Shown here in pieces: positions 38,055-48,297 of a DNA stretch of 64,000 nt. Where the stretch lies: positions 25,064,578 to 25,128,577 of the forward strand of contig OU015533.1 of the NCBI GenBank assembly GCA_907165065.1, in the 5' to 3' direction. Source of the DNA: Caprimulgus europaeus (Eukaryota; Chordata; Aves; Caprimulgiformes; Caprimulgidae). Made by a program: the position numbers and the translations under genes. The notes under the pieces were generated by a model. That model was not told the origin of the DNA. It saw only the letters and a list, made by a program, of their open reading frames with translations, and did no database searches. Each line of letters starts with the position of its first letter. Positions within the stretch are counted from its first letter, which is position 1.

Positions 38055-38910
38055 GTGAAATACTGACATGGGGTACAAAACTGGGAGGAGTGGTTGATCA
38101 CAGAGGGTCATGCTGCCATCCAGATGGACCTGACAGACTGGAGAATGGTCTGACAGGAGCATCAAGATGTTCAAAAAGGGGAATGGCAGAGTCCTGCGCT
38201 TGGAGAGGAACAACCCTACTTGTACATGCAGGGGGGGCAACTGGCTGAAAGCAGCTTTGCTGAAAAGGACTTGGGCATCGTGGTGGACACCAAGGTGAAC
38301 ACGAACCAGCAACATGTCCTTGTGGCAAAGAAGACTATGAATCCTGAGCTACGTTAGTAGGAGTGTCACCAGCAGGACAAGGAAGATGATCCTCCCTCTC
38401 CACACAGGACTGGTGAGGCCACACCAGGAGTATCTTGTCCAGCTCTGGCTTCCCCAGTATGAGAGACATGGACATACTGGAGAGAGTCCAGTGAAGGACC
38501 ACAAAGATGATTAAGGGACTTGAGCATCTCTCCTATGAGGAAAGGCTGAGAACTGTGCCTGTTTAGCCCAGAGACGAGAAGGCTCAGGGAGAGCTCTGTG
38601 TGTATAAACAGCTGAAGGGATGGAATTAAGAAAATTGATCCAGGCTCTTCTCAGTGGTGCCCAGTGACAGGATCAGAGGCAACGGGCTCAAACTGAAACA
38701 CAAGACGTTCCCTCTGAACACCAGGAAACACTTTTTTAGGGTGAGGATGACTGAGCACTGGCACAGGTTGCCCAGAGGGGTTGTGATCTTGCAGACATTC
38801 GAAGCCATCCGGACACGCCCCGGACAGCCGGCTCTCGGTGGCCCCGGCCAGGCAGGCGGTTGGCCCCGCTGACCTCCGGAGGTTCCTCCCGTTCGGTGTC
38901 TCTGTGACAT
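38055..38910 (+). mobile_element. CR1 LINE, 5'-truncated, reaching the 3' tail
   Basis: It follows the avian CR1 consensus in order: the AAACTGGGAGGAGTGG block, CTGCCATCCAG, GGTGGACACCAAGG, GTGATCCTCC-like and CTGGTGAGGCCACACC, GAGAGAGTCCAG, CTATGAGGAAAGGCTGAGA, CTCTTCTCAGTGGTGCCCAGT, GGTTGCCCAGAGGGGTTGTG. From 38790 the tail (GGACACGCCCC ... GGCGGTTGGCCCC, TGACCTCCGGAGGT ... CTCTGTGAC) continues inside the RBM45 CpG island and has become rich in CpG. It is the 3' end of the reverse-transcriptase frame plus the short 3'-UTR. Frame breaks are several, so it is long dead. Confidence 0.92.
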
Positions 38911-40070
38911 CGCCCCCGGCCGGGCGCTGCCAGGGGAGAGCCGGAGCCTGGGAGCGCTTCTCCTCGGCACCACCCTCGGTTCGCTTCTGCTTAGTCCTTC
39001 CCACCCGCACGCTGCCGGGGAGAGGAGCCTGTCGCCTCCCGGGCAGACACGAGGGTGCCTCGGTCAGGCCGGGAAGCGCCCCAGCCGCATGGCTCCCCAG
39101 GCCGCGTGGCACGCTGCGCGGCCCGAATAAAGGCGACGTGGCCCCGCCTCTGCAGGCCCGGCGCGGAAGCCCGGCGTGGGGCGGCCCGGGAGCCCCGCCC
39201 GCCGCAGGGGAGGCCGCGGTTCTGACTGGGCGCAGGGAGGCGGGAGGGGCGCGGCCGGCGCGGAGGACATGTTGTCTCCGCGGCGGAAAGGGCGGTGCGG
39301 CCATTTACCGCCCGTCTCCGAGAAAGGTCCCCTGTCCCCGGCAGCCCGGCGGCCCCGCTATGGAGGAGGGCAGCGGCTTCCGCCTCTCGGCCGAGTGCCT
39401 GGACGAGCCGCCCAACAGCCGCATCTTCGTGGTGCTGGGCAAAGACACCACCGAGGCGCTGATCCGGGAGCGCTTCTCCCCCTTCGGGGACATCCAAAAC
39501 ATCTGGCTCCTGCGGGACAGGCGCACCAACGAGTCCCGCGGCATCGCCTTCATCAAGTTCGCCCGCAGCTCGCAGGCCTGCCGGGCCATGGAGGAGATGC
39601 ACGGCCGCAGCCTGGTCCCCGACACCAAGCCCATCAAGGTACCGCCGCCGGAGCGGGGCCGCGGGCGGGTGAGCGGGGCCCGGCGGGGTGTCCCCCGCTC
39701 CCGTCCCAGCATGGCGGCCGCGGAGGGCGGCAGGCCTCGGCCGCTGCGTCCCGAACTTGCCCCTTGAAGGGAGCGTTGACCTTCGCGGGGGCAACGGGAA
39801 GCCCCTCAGCGGAGGGCGGGCTGCGGGGCCGGCCGGTGGCCTGGCCTGGCTTGGCGGCAGGCAGCGAGCCGCCGGCGGGGAGCGTCAGACCCGCTCATGG
39901 TGCCCTCTCTCCGCACGTGCCACTGGTGCTGATGTCACCCTTGTGGGTCAGGCCCGGAGCGGCCTCGGCTGCGGGGCGGGCGGGCTTGGCAGCGCTCCTC
40001 GGGGGCTGCCGCGGGCGCTGCCCTTGCCTGATGTTCCCACGCGTGGGCTAAGCTGCGGCAGGCCTGGGGA
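38780..40070. promoter_or_regulatory. RBM45: CpG island and promoter of RBM45
   Basis: CpG density rises at about 38.78 kb, peaks over the first exon and falls by about 40.07 kb. GC boxes are at 39141-39150 and 39191-39200, and no TATA box is placed convincingly. The island covers the 3' tail of a CR1 LINE, the 5'-UTR, exon 1 and the start of intron 1. This is consistent with a housekeeping-type, broadly active promoter. The transcription start is not determinable here. Confidence 0.85.
39360..39638 (+). CDS. RBM45: RBM45 coding exon 1 (RRM1)
   Basis: The exon has 93 codons, phase 0 at the end, from [20 protein letters not shown] to DTKPIK; donor AAG|GTACCG. It encodes nearly all of RRM1, including both RNP motifs. 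The first residues differ from the human MDEAGSS start, and the recognisable core begins at [10 protein letters not shown]. Confidence 0.96.
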
Positions 40071-43000
40071 AAATGCAGGACCTGGAAACTGGCATTTCCT
40101 TTATTATTAATTATTCTTTTTTAACCACGAGGGGATGTCTGTGAAATATTCCAAGCCAATATATTTTAAATGTTGTGAGACTGATGTGGGTAAATAGAAC
40201 AGTCTTTGCAATAATATTTTATATTGGTTTTGCATCTTGTGTGCAGGTGTCTTTGCAGAACAAATTTTTTTTGTTGTTTTTTTTTTAATCTATGGAATAC
40301 GCTGGCAGCTTTCAACCTGGTGGGCTATTTTCCTATTCCCCAAGTACTGAGAAGGAGATTCCACGTGTTTTATTTGTAAAAAGCAATTGAGTCAGTAAAA
40401 TCTTTTCTGAAGAACTTGCCATTAGAAGCCCAAAGATTGGCGTTCTGTTCCTTACTTCCGCACATGACAACTAGAAAAATAATAAGAGCTCCGTGAAATG
40501 AGTGCTGCTTTTGTATCGGAGGCTTACTCTGAAGGTTGTTTGTATTTCTCTTAATCAGTTGGTTTGGATTTTTCTGTTTTGTTTTGGGTTTTTTGCCTGG
40601 TGGTCTTGTGGGATGCACTTTTGAGATTAAGTTTGTATGAGAAGTTACGATCCTTTACAGAGCACTAGACGTGCAGATTTTGTCCCAGCTGAGTAGTGAA
40701 GTGCAGTAGCAAGGGTTTATTAAGCTACTTGGCTTTTTTGTTTGCTTGTTTATTTTTTGTTACTACTGCTATACTAGACCTGTTGCAGTAATGCTTTTGT
40801 TGCTACATCACATGTCACCTGTGACATTTGCAGTGCTGCTGAATCGGGCTTTGATATTCCCAACCATTCTTCATTATCCCCAGTGAGAAGTTCTGCTGGC
40901 CCCTGTCTTGTTTGAGAAACCACTGAGGTGTATTAAATTCGTAGGTCTCTTGTCACAGGTGCATCTATGATCAGAGATGCTTTTTTTTTTCCTTTATATT
41001 AGGAAAGCTAGCTTATGTGAAAAATGCAGACTTGTTAAAACAAACTGTTTTTCTTGCTTGTTGATATGTGGTTAAGACCCTTTCTCCAGTAATTAATGTC
41101 TGTGTAATTCTTTTGTTAGGTATTTATTGCACAGTCAAGAGCTTCTGGAAGCCACAGAGATGTTGAAGATGAGGAGCTTACACGAATCTTTGTTATGATA
41201 CCAAAATCCTATACAGAGGAAGATTTGCGAGAGAAGTTTAAGGTACCGGTTCGCTATTTGTTAGTTGTTATTTTAAATTTTTTTAAATCTTTTTCTTAAT
41301 TTATGAGAAGGGTTTAACACGTGGAACTTTAATGCATTTTCAAATACTGTAAATTAATACCCTTTTTAATTGTTCTAGATGTATGGAGACATTGAATATT
41401 GCAGCATTATTAAAAACAAGACTACTGGAGAAAGTAAAGGTTTGGGCTATGTGAGATATTTAAAACCATCGCAAGCTGCCCGAGCAATTGAAGAGTGTGA
41501 TCGAAGTAAGAATCAGACTAAATTCTTTCAAGTTTTTCACAATAAGTGCATATCATCATTAGTGTACCTTTTGGTTTTTAATTTTGTTTGCAGGTAAACT
41601 ATTTATGATGTAAATGCATCTTGAGAGAAAGTTGTATTGCAAATAAAAAGCATTATTATTAATGTTCATTGAAAACAGTCACCTAATTACATTCTTGCAG
41701 AACCAAACTACAAGTAAAATCAGTGAAAAGTATTTGTAAATGGCTACAGAGTTTTCTTTAATGTTTTATTATTGGTCTGTAATCCTGACTTCATACACAG
41801 GAAAACCTCATTGTACTGTATCCCTGGGAATATACATTTTTAGTCAAATGTATTAAATATAAAATGAATTTTTATATTAAAAAGTATTTGATAATCCACA
41901 GAGATTCTGCTGTGGTTACATTTGTTTAAGAACAAACTCATCCAAATTGAAGTTTGTTTGTTTTCATTTTATGTCATGAATGAAAGACTTTGTACGCTTT
42001 ATGACCAACCATCTCTCATTTATGCTCTAGTACCAATGTTAACCAAATGTTAATGACTTTTAGTGAGTCCGGTGTAGGCCACCAGGGTGGTCAGGGGCTG
42101 AAGCACATGGGGTATTGCTCATCCAGGAGAAGAAAGGCTTTTGGGGATACCTAACAGCAGCTTTCCAATCCAGCCTCCTGCTCAATGTTCAATTAACCAC
42201 AAATAGGAAACAACTTAGCGTGTAAATGTGGTTGGGTTTTTTGTTGCTCTTGTATACTTTTTCCCCTCATTAACATGCATAGTATTTCTACATCATACCT
42301 ATAAGTGGTTCTACAAGAAATTATATTTATAACAATTCTTGCATAGGAATACGATTCCGAGATTACTTAACGGTTAAATTTTATTTCCTTTCTGCTGTGA
42401 AGTTAAAATGAAGTTTGTTGCATAGCCTGAGAATAATGCATATTTTTTTAATGAAAGCAAAACCTAAATCAGTGCAAAACATACATAAAGTGCTGCTATA
42501 GCATGGAAGTTCAGGTGATTGCCTCTGGAACATATCTGAATCCTGCCAAGTATCATAGAATGGTCGAGGTGGAAGGTCACCTCTGGAGGTCATCTTGCCC
42601 AACCTCCCTGCTCTTGCAGGGTCACCTGGGCACCATGATTGCCCAGGACCATATCCAGAGAGCTTTTGACTATCTCCAAGGATGGAGACTCCACAACCTC
42701 CCTGGGCAACCTGTGCCAGTGCTCAGTCACCCTCACAGCAAGTAGGCTCTGTTATGCATAATTTATGACTAGGAGTAGTTCTATGTGGAAGTTGTTAACT
42801 TTCACACAATTATTATGGCAGACTTCAAGAGTTACAGATTAGTTATTTACCTAAAACCAGCACTTACTGGGTTTTCTGAATACTATGTTTCTAAATACAG
42901 TACTTGAAGAATGCAGATCTGGTCAGGTAATTCAGATGTGCTGAAGTGTTCCTATATGTATGCTCCTTTCTTTCAGGCTACAGGGCCATTTTGGCTGAAC

Positions 43001-46000
43001 CTAAAAATAAGTCATCTGAGTCCTTTGAACATGATTATTATAGTAATAACACCAGGCAAGAACCAAGAGGAAATACACTTCCATTCTGTAAGTCACAATT
43101 TTTTGTGCCAAAAATGATTTGTAGTCTCGAGTATGGTCAGAAAGCAAGAATGCTGTTTGGCAGAAGGGAAGCTAGTGGAAGCTTAGGTCAGCGCTTAAAC
43201 AGTCAGTTGAGTGTTGGAGTAGAAATGAGCCAGGTATTTCATTTCTATATTTTTATGTCTCACTTTGTTCTAGTTGGCCTATTATTTGGGGACCTGCATT
43301 GGTGAAATAAACATGTTACCTTTAGTATGTAATTGACTTAAATTACTTTAAAAAGTTGAATGAAAAATGTGTATGAAATAAAGGCATGCTAGTGTGATGA
43401 CTTGAATTATTTCTTTTTATGTTGACTGTTGAGGTGGGCAGCCAGAGTTTTGTAGTTTTGAAAAAAGTGAGATCGGAATTCAAGAGTCAGTCTCCAAACG
43501 TCTGTCAGTGGTCTCACGGCTTCCCTTTATCCAAGAGCAGCTCTTTGCCCTCTTTGATCTAGTCCCAGGACTGGAATATTGTGATGTTCAGCGAGATCCT
43601 CATACCAATAGTGGTAAGTAAAAGTACAAAAATATTTTTTTGTCTCTCTGTGAAGGGAACGTTTCTTAATTGTACTTCAGTTCATTTGTATTGCAAAATA
43701 CAGTACACTTGGAAAGAATTAATGTTTCTTGTTTCAATGGCTACTGCTGTCACTGATGCATAAACCCAAAAATTCACCTTTGTTTGAACCCCTGTTTACA
43801 GGTAGCCTTAAATACCTTTATTTTCAGATAACAGAATCTCAAAAAGGACAGAATCAAAACCATGAGAAGTGTTTTTTGGTCAAATTAAGTTAATAGTTTT
43901 CATCAGAATAAAAGGAGAAAAAATTTTGAAAATGTGGAAGAGCTCTCTTATCCAAGAAGCTTGAAATGGAAATGCTTCAGAGAGTTAAAATGTAACTTTA
44001 CACTATTTGAGATTCGCTGTTGCTGGAATAATTGGGTGTTAACATGAAATTGCGTATGTCTGTTTCTAATTCAGGATTGGGGAAGACATGTTTTTACTTG
44101 TGTGGCTTTATTACCAGCTTTTCAAGTTAGCATAAATATAGCTGATCTGTCACTGGTTAATTCCACCAAAGTTTTCTTCCCAAGTGCTCCTGATCTTGCT
44201 ATTATGTACTGTGTGGTAAAAAGACACAAGAATTTTGTATCATGCATGACTAATGCACAGTTTAATCATATTGCTTTATATGAGTGTAGTTTGTTCTTAG
44301 GATTTACCTGAATCAAACTGAAACTGTGTGCACTGTATTTGTAGGGTACGCTGTGATTCAGTACAGTACTGCTGCATCAGCTATATATGCCAAGTATAAA
44401 TTACACGGTTTTGAATATCCTCCTGGAAATCGCTTAACTGTCATTTTCCTAGAAGATGGGAGTGATAGCTCAGAGTAAGTACCAATACCTAGAAAGTTGT
44501 TAGTTGTGTTCTGAAGAGCAAAATTTAAAATAAATTAAAAAATGTTTTACACATAAGAAGTAACAGCAATGTCATTGCGATCTTGTTTCATACTTGTAGA
44601 TAGTATTTTCTTAAATATGGATTTTTTTTTTAATGGTTTAGAATAGACCTTTTGAAACACTAGTCTTTAACAAAAAAAATATGAAAATCTATGTTCTTAA
44701 GATACATTGGAAAAATCTTGGATTTGGCAAGAATCTTTGTAAATGTCTCTGTAACAAGGCTGGAATATGTTTTTATGAGGTTTTTGTATTAAAAACAGAT
44801 TTATCTGCTTGATCTCTTGGTTGTGTTTGCAGTACTGTAAATAATAGTCTTATAAAGCACATACATAGAGTAAAACTTTTGGGTGCTGAGGATCTGATAT
44901 CCCCACTGTATGGGGATTGTAAGACTTTACTTCTGCCATCTCTAATCTCATCTGTGATTTGAATGTCCTTTACAAGTTGGAGCAGTTTAAGTATGCTCTT
45001 ACAGTGAATATTTTGGCATGTTTTTATCCTAAAGGAGTGTAGTTCATATCAAACCTATTCTGGGATGTGAATGAGGACAGAAAGGAGGGACAGTGGGGAG
45101 ATTCACTTCAGAAGTGCATGCCTGATCTAAACTAAAAAAAGTAATCAATTACAACCATTCTTCTTGCAAACAATTTCATTTATTCTTCATTAATTCCTAC
45201 AGTTTCATGTTCCTACAACATGGGCTGTGAATTTGTGCAAAAAGTGCAGTTGCTTTTTCTTACTCCCCAACAGAACAAAGCGAAATTACTGGAAAATGAG
45301 AGCTGGAAGTAAACTTTCTGTGATAATATTCTGACTTCTGAATTGAATCTCTGTGCTCTTTATTGAAACAGGTGAAATTTTTCTGTCCCTTATGCCTCCT
45401 AGGCACTTTTCACAGAATATAGTGGTCTCTGTAGAGTTAATTTCTCCCACCCCCCTCCTCCCCGCCCCAGAGTATTAAAAAAGGCAAAGAAGAGTATGGT
45501 ATCTCTGTATCTATAAGCGTGTGAGTGCTTTCAGCGAGTTGCAGATGGCATGCATACTTTCAGATCGTTTAGTGTGTCATGAAAGCTTGACTTGATTTTT
45601 GTGATGTGTAAAGAGTTTATGGATTTCCAGAGATAAGTTCAGCAAGAGAAAGTAAGTTTTAATGTACATTTGAAAGTAAGATTACTGTAAATGAGCTCTT
45701 TCTTTAAAATAGTTTATTATCACTTCTGCTTTCAGCCTCATCAGAAAAATGGCAACACAGCTGGTAACAGCGCAGGTGTCGTCAGTGTTGCGGAGTAACA
45801 ATGCAATTGTTCAGCAGTATAGGACACCTCCTGTAAGTTAATATCATGGATTGGACTTGATGATCTTAAAGGTCTTTTCCAACCTAATTCCAACAATTCT
45901 ATGATACTGTTAAGATTCTGAATTGTTGTACGAAACTTAAGATATGTCTGTAAGGAGCACTGCTCAATTTGTTCTGTAACTGTTTTAAATGCTACATTTT

Positions 46001-47984
46001 CAAGATGTGCCTCTGGTTGGTTTGTACATTTTTTTTTTTTCCCTGTAAGGTGTCTGACATTACTTGGATTTATTGTCCAATTTAATGAAATAATCAAAGT
46101 AAACAAATTAGTTAAGATGAGAACTGGTAGAGCCTGCTTTATGTACTGTGATTGTAAATGAAGTAAAATTACTTTTCCCCCCACCTCCATCGGTTAATTT
46201 ATAACTGTGCTTTTTTTCTCTGTCTCAGCAGGCATTTGGAGGAGCTTCTGGCTCACAGTTGCTTCAGCCCCAAACAGATGCCATACTTCCACCACACAAA
46301 AAAAAAGTTCCCCCTGACACTTCTGTGAAGGAAAGACTTTTCATACTTTTTCATCCTCATCCTTTACCCATAAATGTATTGGAGGATGTGTTCTGGTAAG
46401 GCTCCATTTACAAATAAGTGTTCTCTAACAAAAAACTCCCAAACCATTAAATGTTTAAAATAATTGTTGAAAATAAAAAAAGATTGTCATAATGAAAACT
46501 CTTTCCAGAAAAGACAATGTACAGTGATCAATAAGTAATAAGTGATCAACAGGTAACAGTTGCTTTTTGAAACAAGTGTGTAATGGAATTCACCCTGAAA
46601 CATAGATGCAATGGTGTCAGTATAGCCACTTTATTATTGGTTATTGTAATATGAAGTAAAATTCTTTAATCAAAAATGTAGTACTTCTTGTTCTTGTAGC
46701 CTAATTTATTTTGCATTGTCTTGCACATATTTCTATAAGGAACTTGAGTATTTTGATTAATTTCCACAGTAACTTAGGGGTGTAAGTATAGGGATGGTTT
46801 TTTTCTGTTATGTCCTGAGACACTTTAATGGTTTGTATCTTACTGACACTATTTCAACTGTCCTTTTATGCTACTTCCCTATGAAGAGCAAAGACTTGAG
46901 AATTTTTGCCATCTTCAAAACAAATCTGTAGTTCATCTGTTCTCCAGTATTTTATATTACTTATTTTTAGTATACTCTTGAAAGGAAAGACATCTTCTGA
47001 TAGCTGGCATTTGCAATAAATCTTTGGAAAGCCAAAGTATTTTCAAAGCACCAGGTGGGGAAAAGAAACAATATACACTTGTGTGGAATTTAAAACTGTA
47101 CCTGTTTGATATACTGGATTTTCTTAATTGGATGCTGGAGAAGAAAAAGGTTATGCTAGTCTTGACACTTGTATAACTTCAGTATGAAGCAAGCAGGCTT
47201 TATTTGTTTTTTGAAAGTGATTTTTAAGGAACTGTCCAGGAATCTCCTGAGGACTTCGAAATCTGTGTTTTTCCCTAAAGCTTTAGAGCTCACTTTCCGT
47301 CATTTCAGTGAGACCTTTTAAAGCTGAATTACAACTGAACGAGTTCATTTAAGTGAGATGCAAGTTTAACCTCTGAGTTATCTGCTAGTTTGTGTGTGTG
47401 TTCTTTTTGGCTTGTTTGAGGTTTTTTTGTTGTTTTGTTTTTGTGAGGTTTTTTGAGAGCTGTTTACTGTTTGGGGACTAGGGTATTGATTTGCTTTACA
47501 TATTCTTTAAGATAAATCACCAGTGCTTGTGGTTCTGTTTTAACCTTCTGTAGAAAACATTGCCTATGAACTTCTGGTTTTAATTCTATTCTCCCTGGAA
47601 TTCTAGATAAGTAAATACGAAAACTGAGAGTTTTGGAGGAGAGTGGCACAAGAAAATACAGCATACATATGATAATATAATTTGTGCAGCTACCAAATCA
47701 TATGTACTTTAGATTGGATAATAGCTATCTATGTTGCAGCAAAACCTGTGAATTATTTATTTGTTTGTTTGTTTATTTTCCCCCTCCCTAGTCGTTTTGG
47801 ACACTTGATAAAAGTTTACCTTGTGGCTGGAAAAAATGTGGGCTATGCAAAGTTTGCAGACAGAGCAAGTGCCAGTGATGCCATAACTGCGTTACATGGC
47901 AAGATTGTGAACGGTGTCAGGCTTAAAGTAAGGTTGGCAGACTCGCCTACAGAAGAACCTAACAAACGTCAGAGAACTTACTGA
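39360..47984 (+). CDS. RBM45: RBM45, RNA-binding motif protein 45 (complete, nine coding exons)
   Basis: This is a mainly nuclear RNA-binding protein with four RRMs and a homo-oligomer assembly segment between RRM3 and RRM4; in human it is linked to neural development, RNA processing and inclusions in ALS/FTLD. Exons join as 39360-39638, 41120-41242, 41379-41505, 42977-43087, 43434-43613, 44345-44474, 45736-45832, 46229-46395, 47792-47984. All have AG/GT borders and matching phases. The total is 1407 bases, or 468 residues plus stop (human about 475). RRM1: RNP2 IFVVLG 22-27, RNP1 RGIAFIKF 60-67. RRM2: IFVMIP 116-121 and KGLGYVRY 154-161. RRM3: about 237-312. RRM4: LFILFH 386-391 and KNVGYAKF 419-426. 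The C-terminus is [10 protein letters not shown], containing the basic KRQR (463-466) of the nuclear localisation signal. The ATG is in a CpG island and the preceding frame lacks homology, which supports this start. Confidence 0.96.
39639..41119 (+). other. RBM45: RBM45 intron 1
   Basis: The first 0.4 kb is GC-rich (CpG island shore) and the rest T-rich. No repeat or further exon was recognised. Confidence 0.85.
41120..41242 (+). CDS. RBM45: RBM45 coding exon 2
   Basis: The exon has 41 codons, [20 protein letters not shown] to REKFK, phase 0 on both sides; acceptor TTTTGTTAG, donor AAG|GTACCG. It carries the end of RRM1 and the first strand and helix of RRM2 ([16 protein letters not shown]). 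Confidence 0.97.
41379..41505 (+). CDS. RBM45: RBM45 coding exon 3 (RRM2)
   Basis: The exon is 127 bases, [20 protein letters not shown] to EECDR, ending phase 1 in a serine codon; donor A|GTAAGAAT. It contains RNP1 of RRM2. Reading past the donor gives a short frame that stops in the intron. Confidence 0.97.
42066..42190 (+). mobile_element. CR1 LINE fragment in RBM45 intron 3
   Basis: The segment GGCCACCAGGGTGGTCAGGG ... GAAGCACATG ... AGAAAGGCTTTTGGGGATAC, CTAACAGCAGCTTTCCA follows the CR1 block that in consensus encodes the last part of the reverse-transcriptase frame. It is a sense-oriented piece of about 125 bp, strongly diverged. Confidence 0.8.
42552..42745 (-). mobile_element. CR1 LINE 3' fragment, antisense, in RBM45 intron 3
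   Basis: On the plus strand it starts ATCATAGAATGGTCGAGGTG (reverse complement of the CR1 3' end) and runs through CCTCCCTGGGCAACCTGTGC and CAGTCACCCTCACAGCAA, all hallmark CR1 segments. It lies 230 bp upstream of exon 4, in the opposite orientation to the piece at 42066. Confidence 0.9.
42977..43087 (+). CDS. RBM45: RBM45 coding exon 4
   Basis: The exon is 111 bases beginning GC (completing Ser177), then [20 protein letters not shown] and [16 protein letters not shown]; acceptor CTTTCTTTCAG, donor T|GTAAGT. It forms the linker after RRM2. The FEHDYYSN stretch matches the human EQDYYSN linker. Confidence 0.95.
43434..43613 (+). CDS. RBM45: RBM45 coding exon 5 (RRM3, first part)
   Basis: The exon is 180 bases, in phase 1 and out phase 1. 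After the split Cys214 it reads [59 protein letters not shown]. The acceptor is GACTGTTGAG|G, a weaker AG than the nearby GGGCAG, but only this one keeps the frame. Donor G|GTAAGT. Confidence 0.94.
44345..44474 (+). CDS. RBM45: RBM45 coding exon 6 (RRM3, second part)
   Basis: The exon is 130 bases, reading [20 protein letters not shown] and [20 protein letters not shown]; acceptor GTATTTGTAG, donor GA|GTAAGT, phase 2 at the end. It completes the third RRM. Confidence 0.96.
45736..45832 (+). CDS. RBM45: RBM45 coding exon 7
   Basis: The exon is 97 bases, [20 protein letters not shown] and [12 protein letters not shown], within the homo-oligomer assembly region; acceptor CTGCTTTCAG, donor CCT|GTAAGT. 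A CR1 tail starts about a dozen bases after the donor. Confidence 0.96.
45844..45905 (+). mobile_element. CR1 3' tail in RBM45 intron 7
   Basis: GGATTGGACTTGATGATCTT, AAAGGTCTTTTCCAACCTAA and the terminal ATTCTATGAT match the extreme 3' end of CR1. Only about 60 bp remains, beginning about 12 bases after the exon 7 donor. Confidence 0.88.
46229..46395 (+). CDS. RBM45: RBM45 coding exon 8 (start of RRM4)
   Basis: The exon has 55 codons plus two bases: [55 protein letters not shown]; donor TG|GTAAGG. The acceptor is a tandem CAGCAG, so the exon may start at 46229 or 46232, adding or omitting Gln350. Confidence 0.96.
47792..47984 (+). CDS. RBM45: RBM45 coding exon 9 (RRM4, C-terminus and stop)
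   Basis: The exon has 63 residues after the split Cys405, [20 protein letters not shown] to [10 protein letters not shown], then TGA at 47982-47984. The acceptor CCCCCTCCCTAG follows a TTTG/TTTA-repeat pyrimidine tract. Four bases after the stop lies a strong donor CAG|GTGAGTA (47988/47989), suggesting the exon splices on to a 3'-UTR exon. Confidence 0.97.
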
Positions 47985-48291
47985 GCAGGTGAGTACCCAG
48001 TCTGAGCTGTTTTTAAACTGAGGTTCAACTACTTGAAACAGAGATAGGCAAAGCATTTTTAAGTTAGATATGAATATCTAGTGATAAACTTTTAATCTAT
48101 TTTTAGCTAACAACTTGAAACTTAATTTGTGATACATGTGTGTATACATATGTATGTATATATGGGTGTGTATTTGCTTATATATGCACACATACACTTT
48201 CTTTTAGTAAAAATCTATTTTTATATTTTTTGAACAAATATTCACTTTATGTACATAAGAATATAAATTAACATTGAAAAGAGAATGCAAA

Positions 48292-48297
48292 AATAAA
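48292..48297 (+). promoter_or_regulatory. RBM45: Poly(A) signal candidate, RBM45 short 3' end
   Basis: AATAAA is followed within 30 bases by a GT/T-rich element (TTGTGTGTGTCTTTGTTT), the usual layout of a cleavage site. It would end a transcript that reads through the post-stop donor, giving a 3'-UTR of about 0.3 kb. Confidence 0.5.

Noticed and set aside
38651-39304. 217-codon minus-strand frame and others around RBM45 exon 1
   Set aside because: They are shadows of the CR1 tail, the CpG island and RBM45 exon 1, whose plus-strand frame is conserved.
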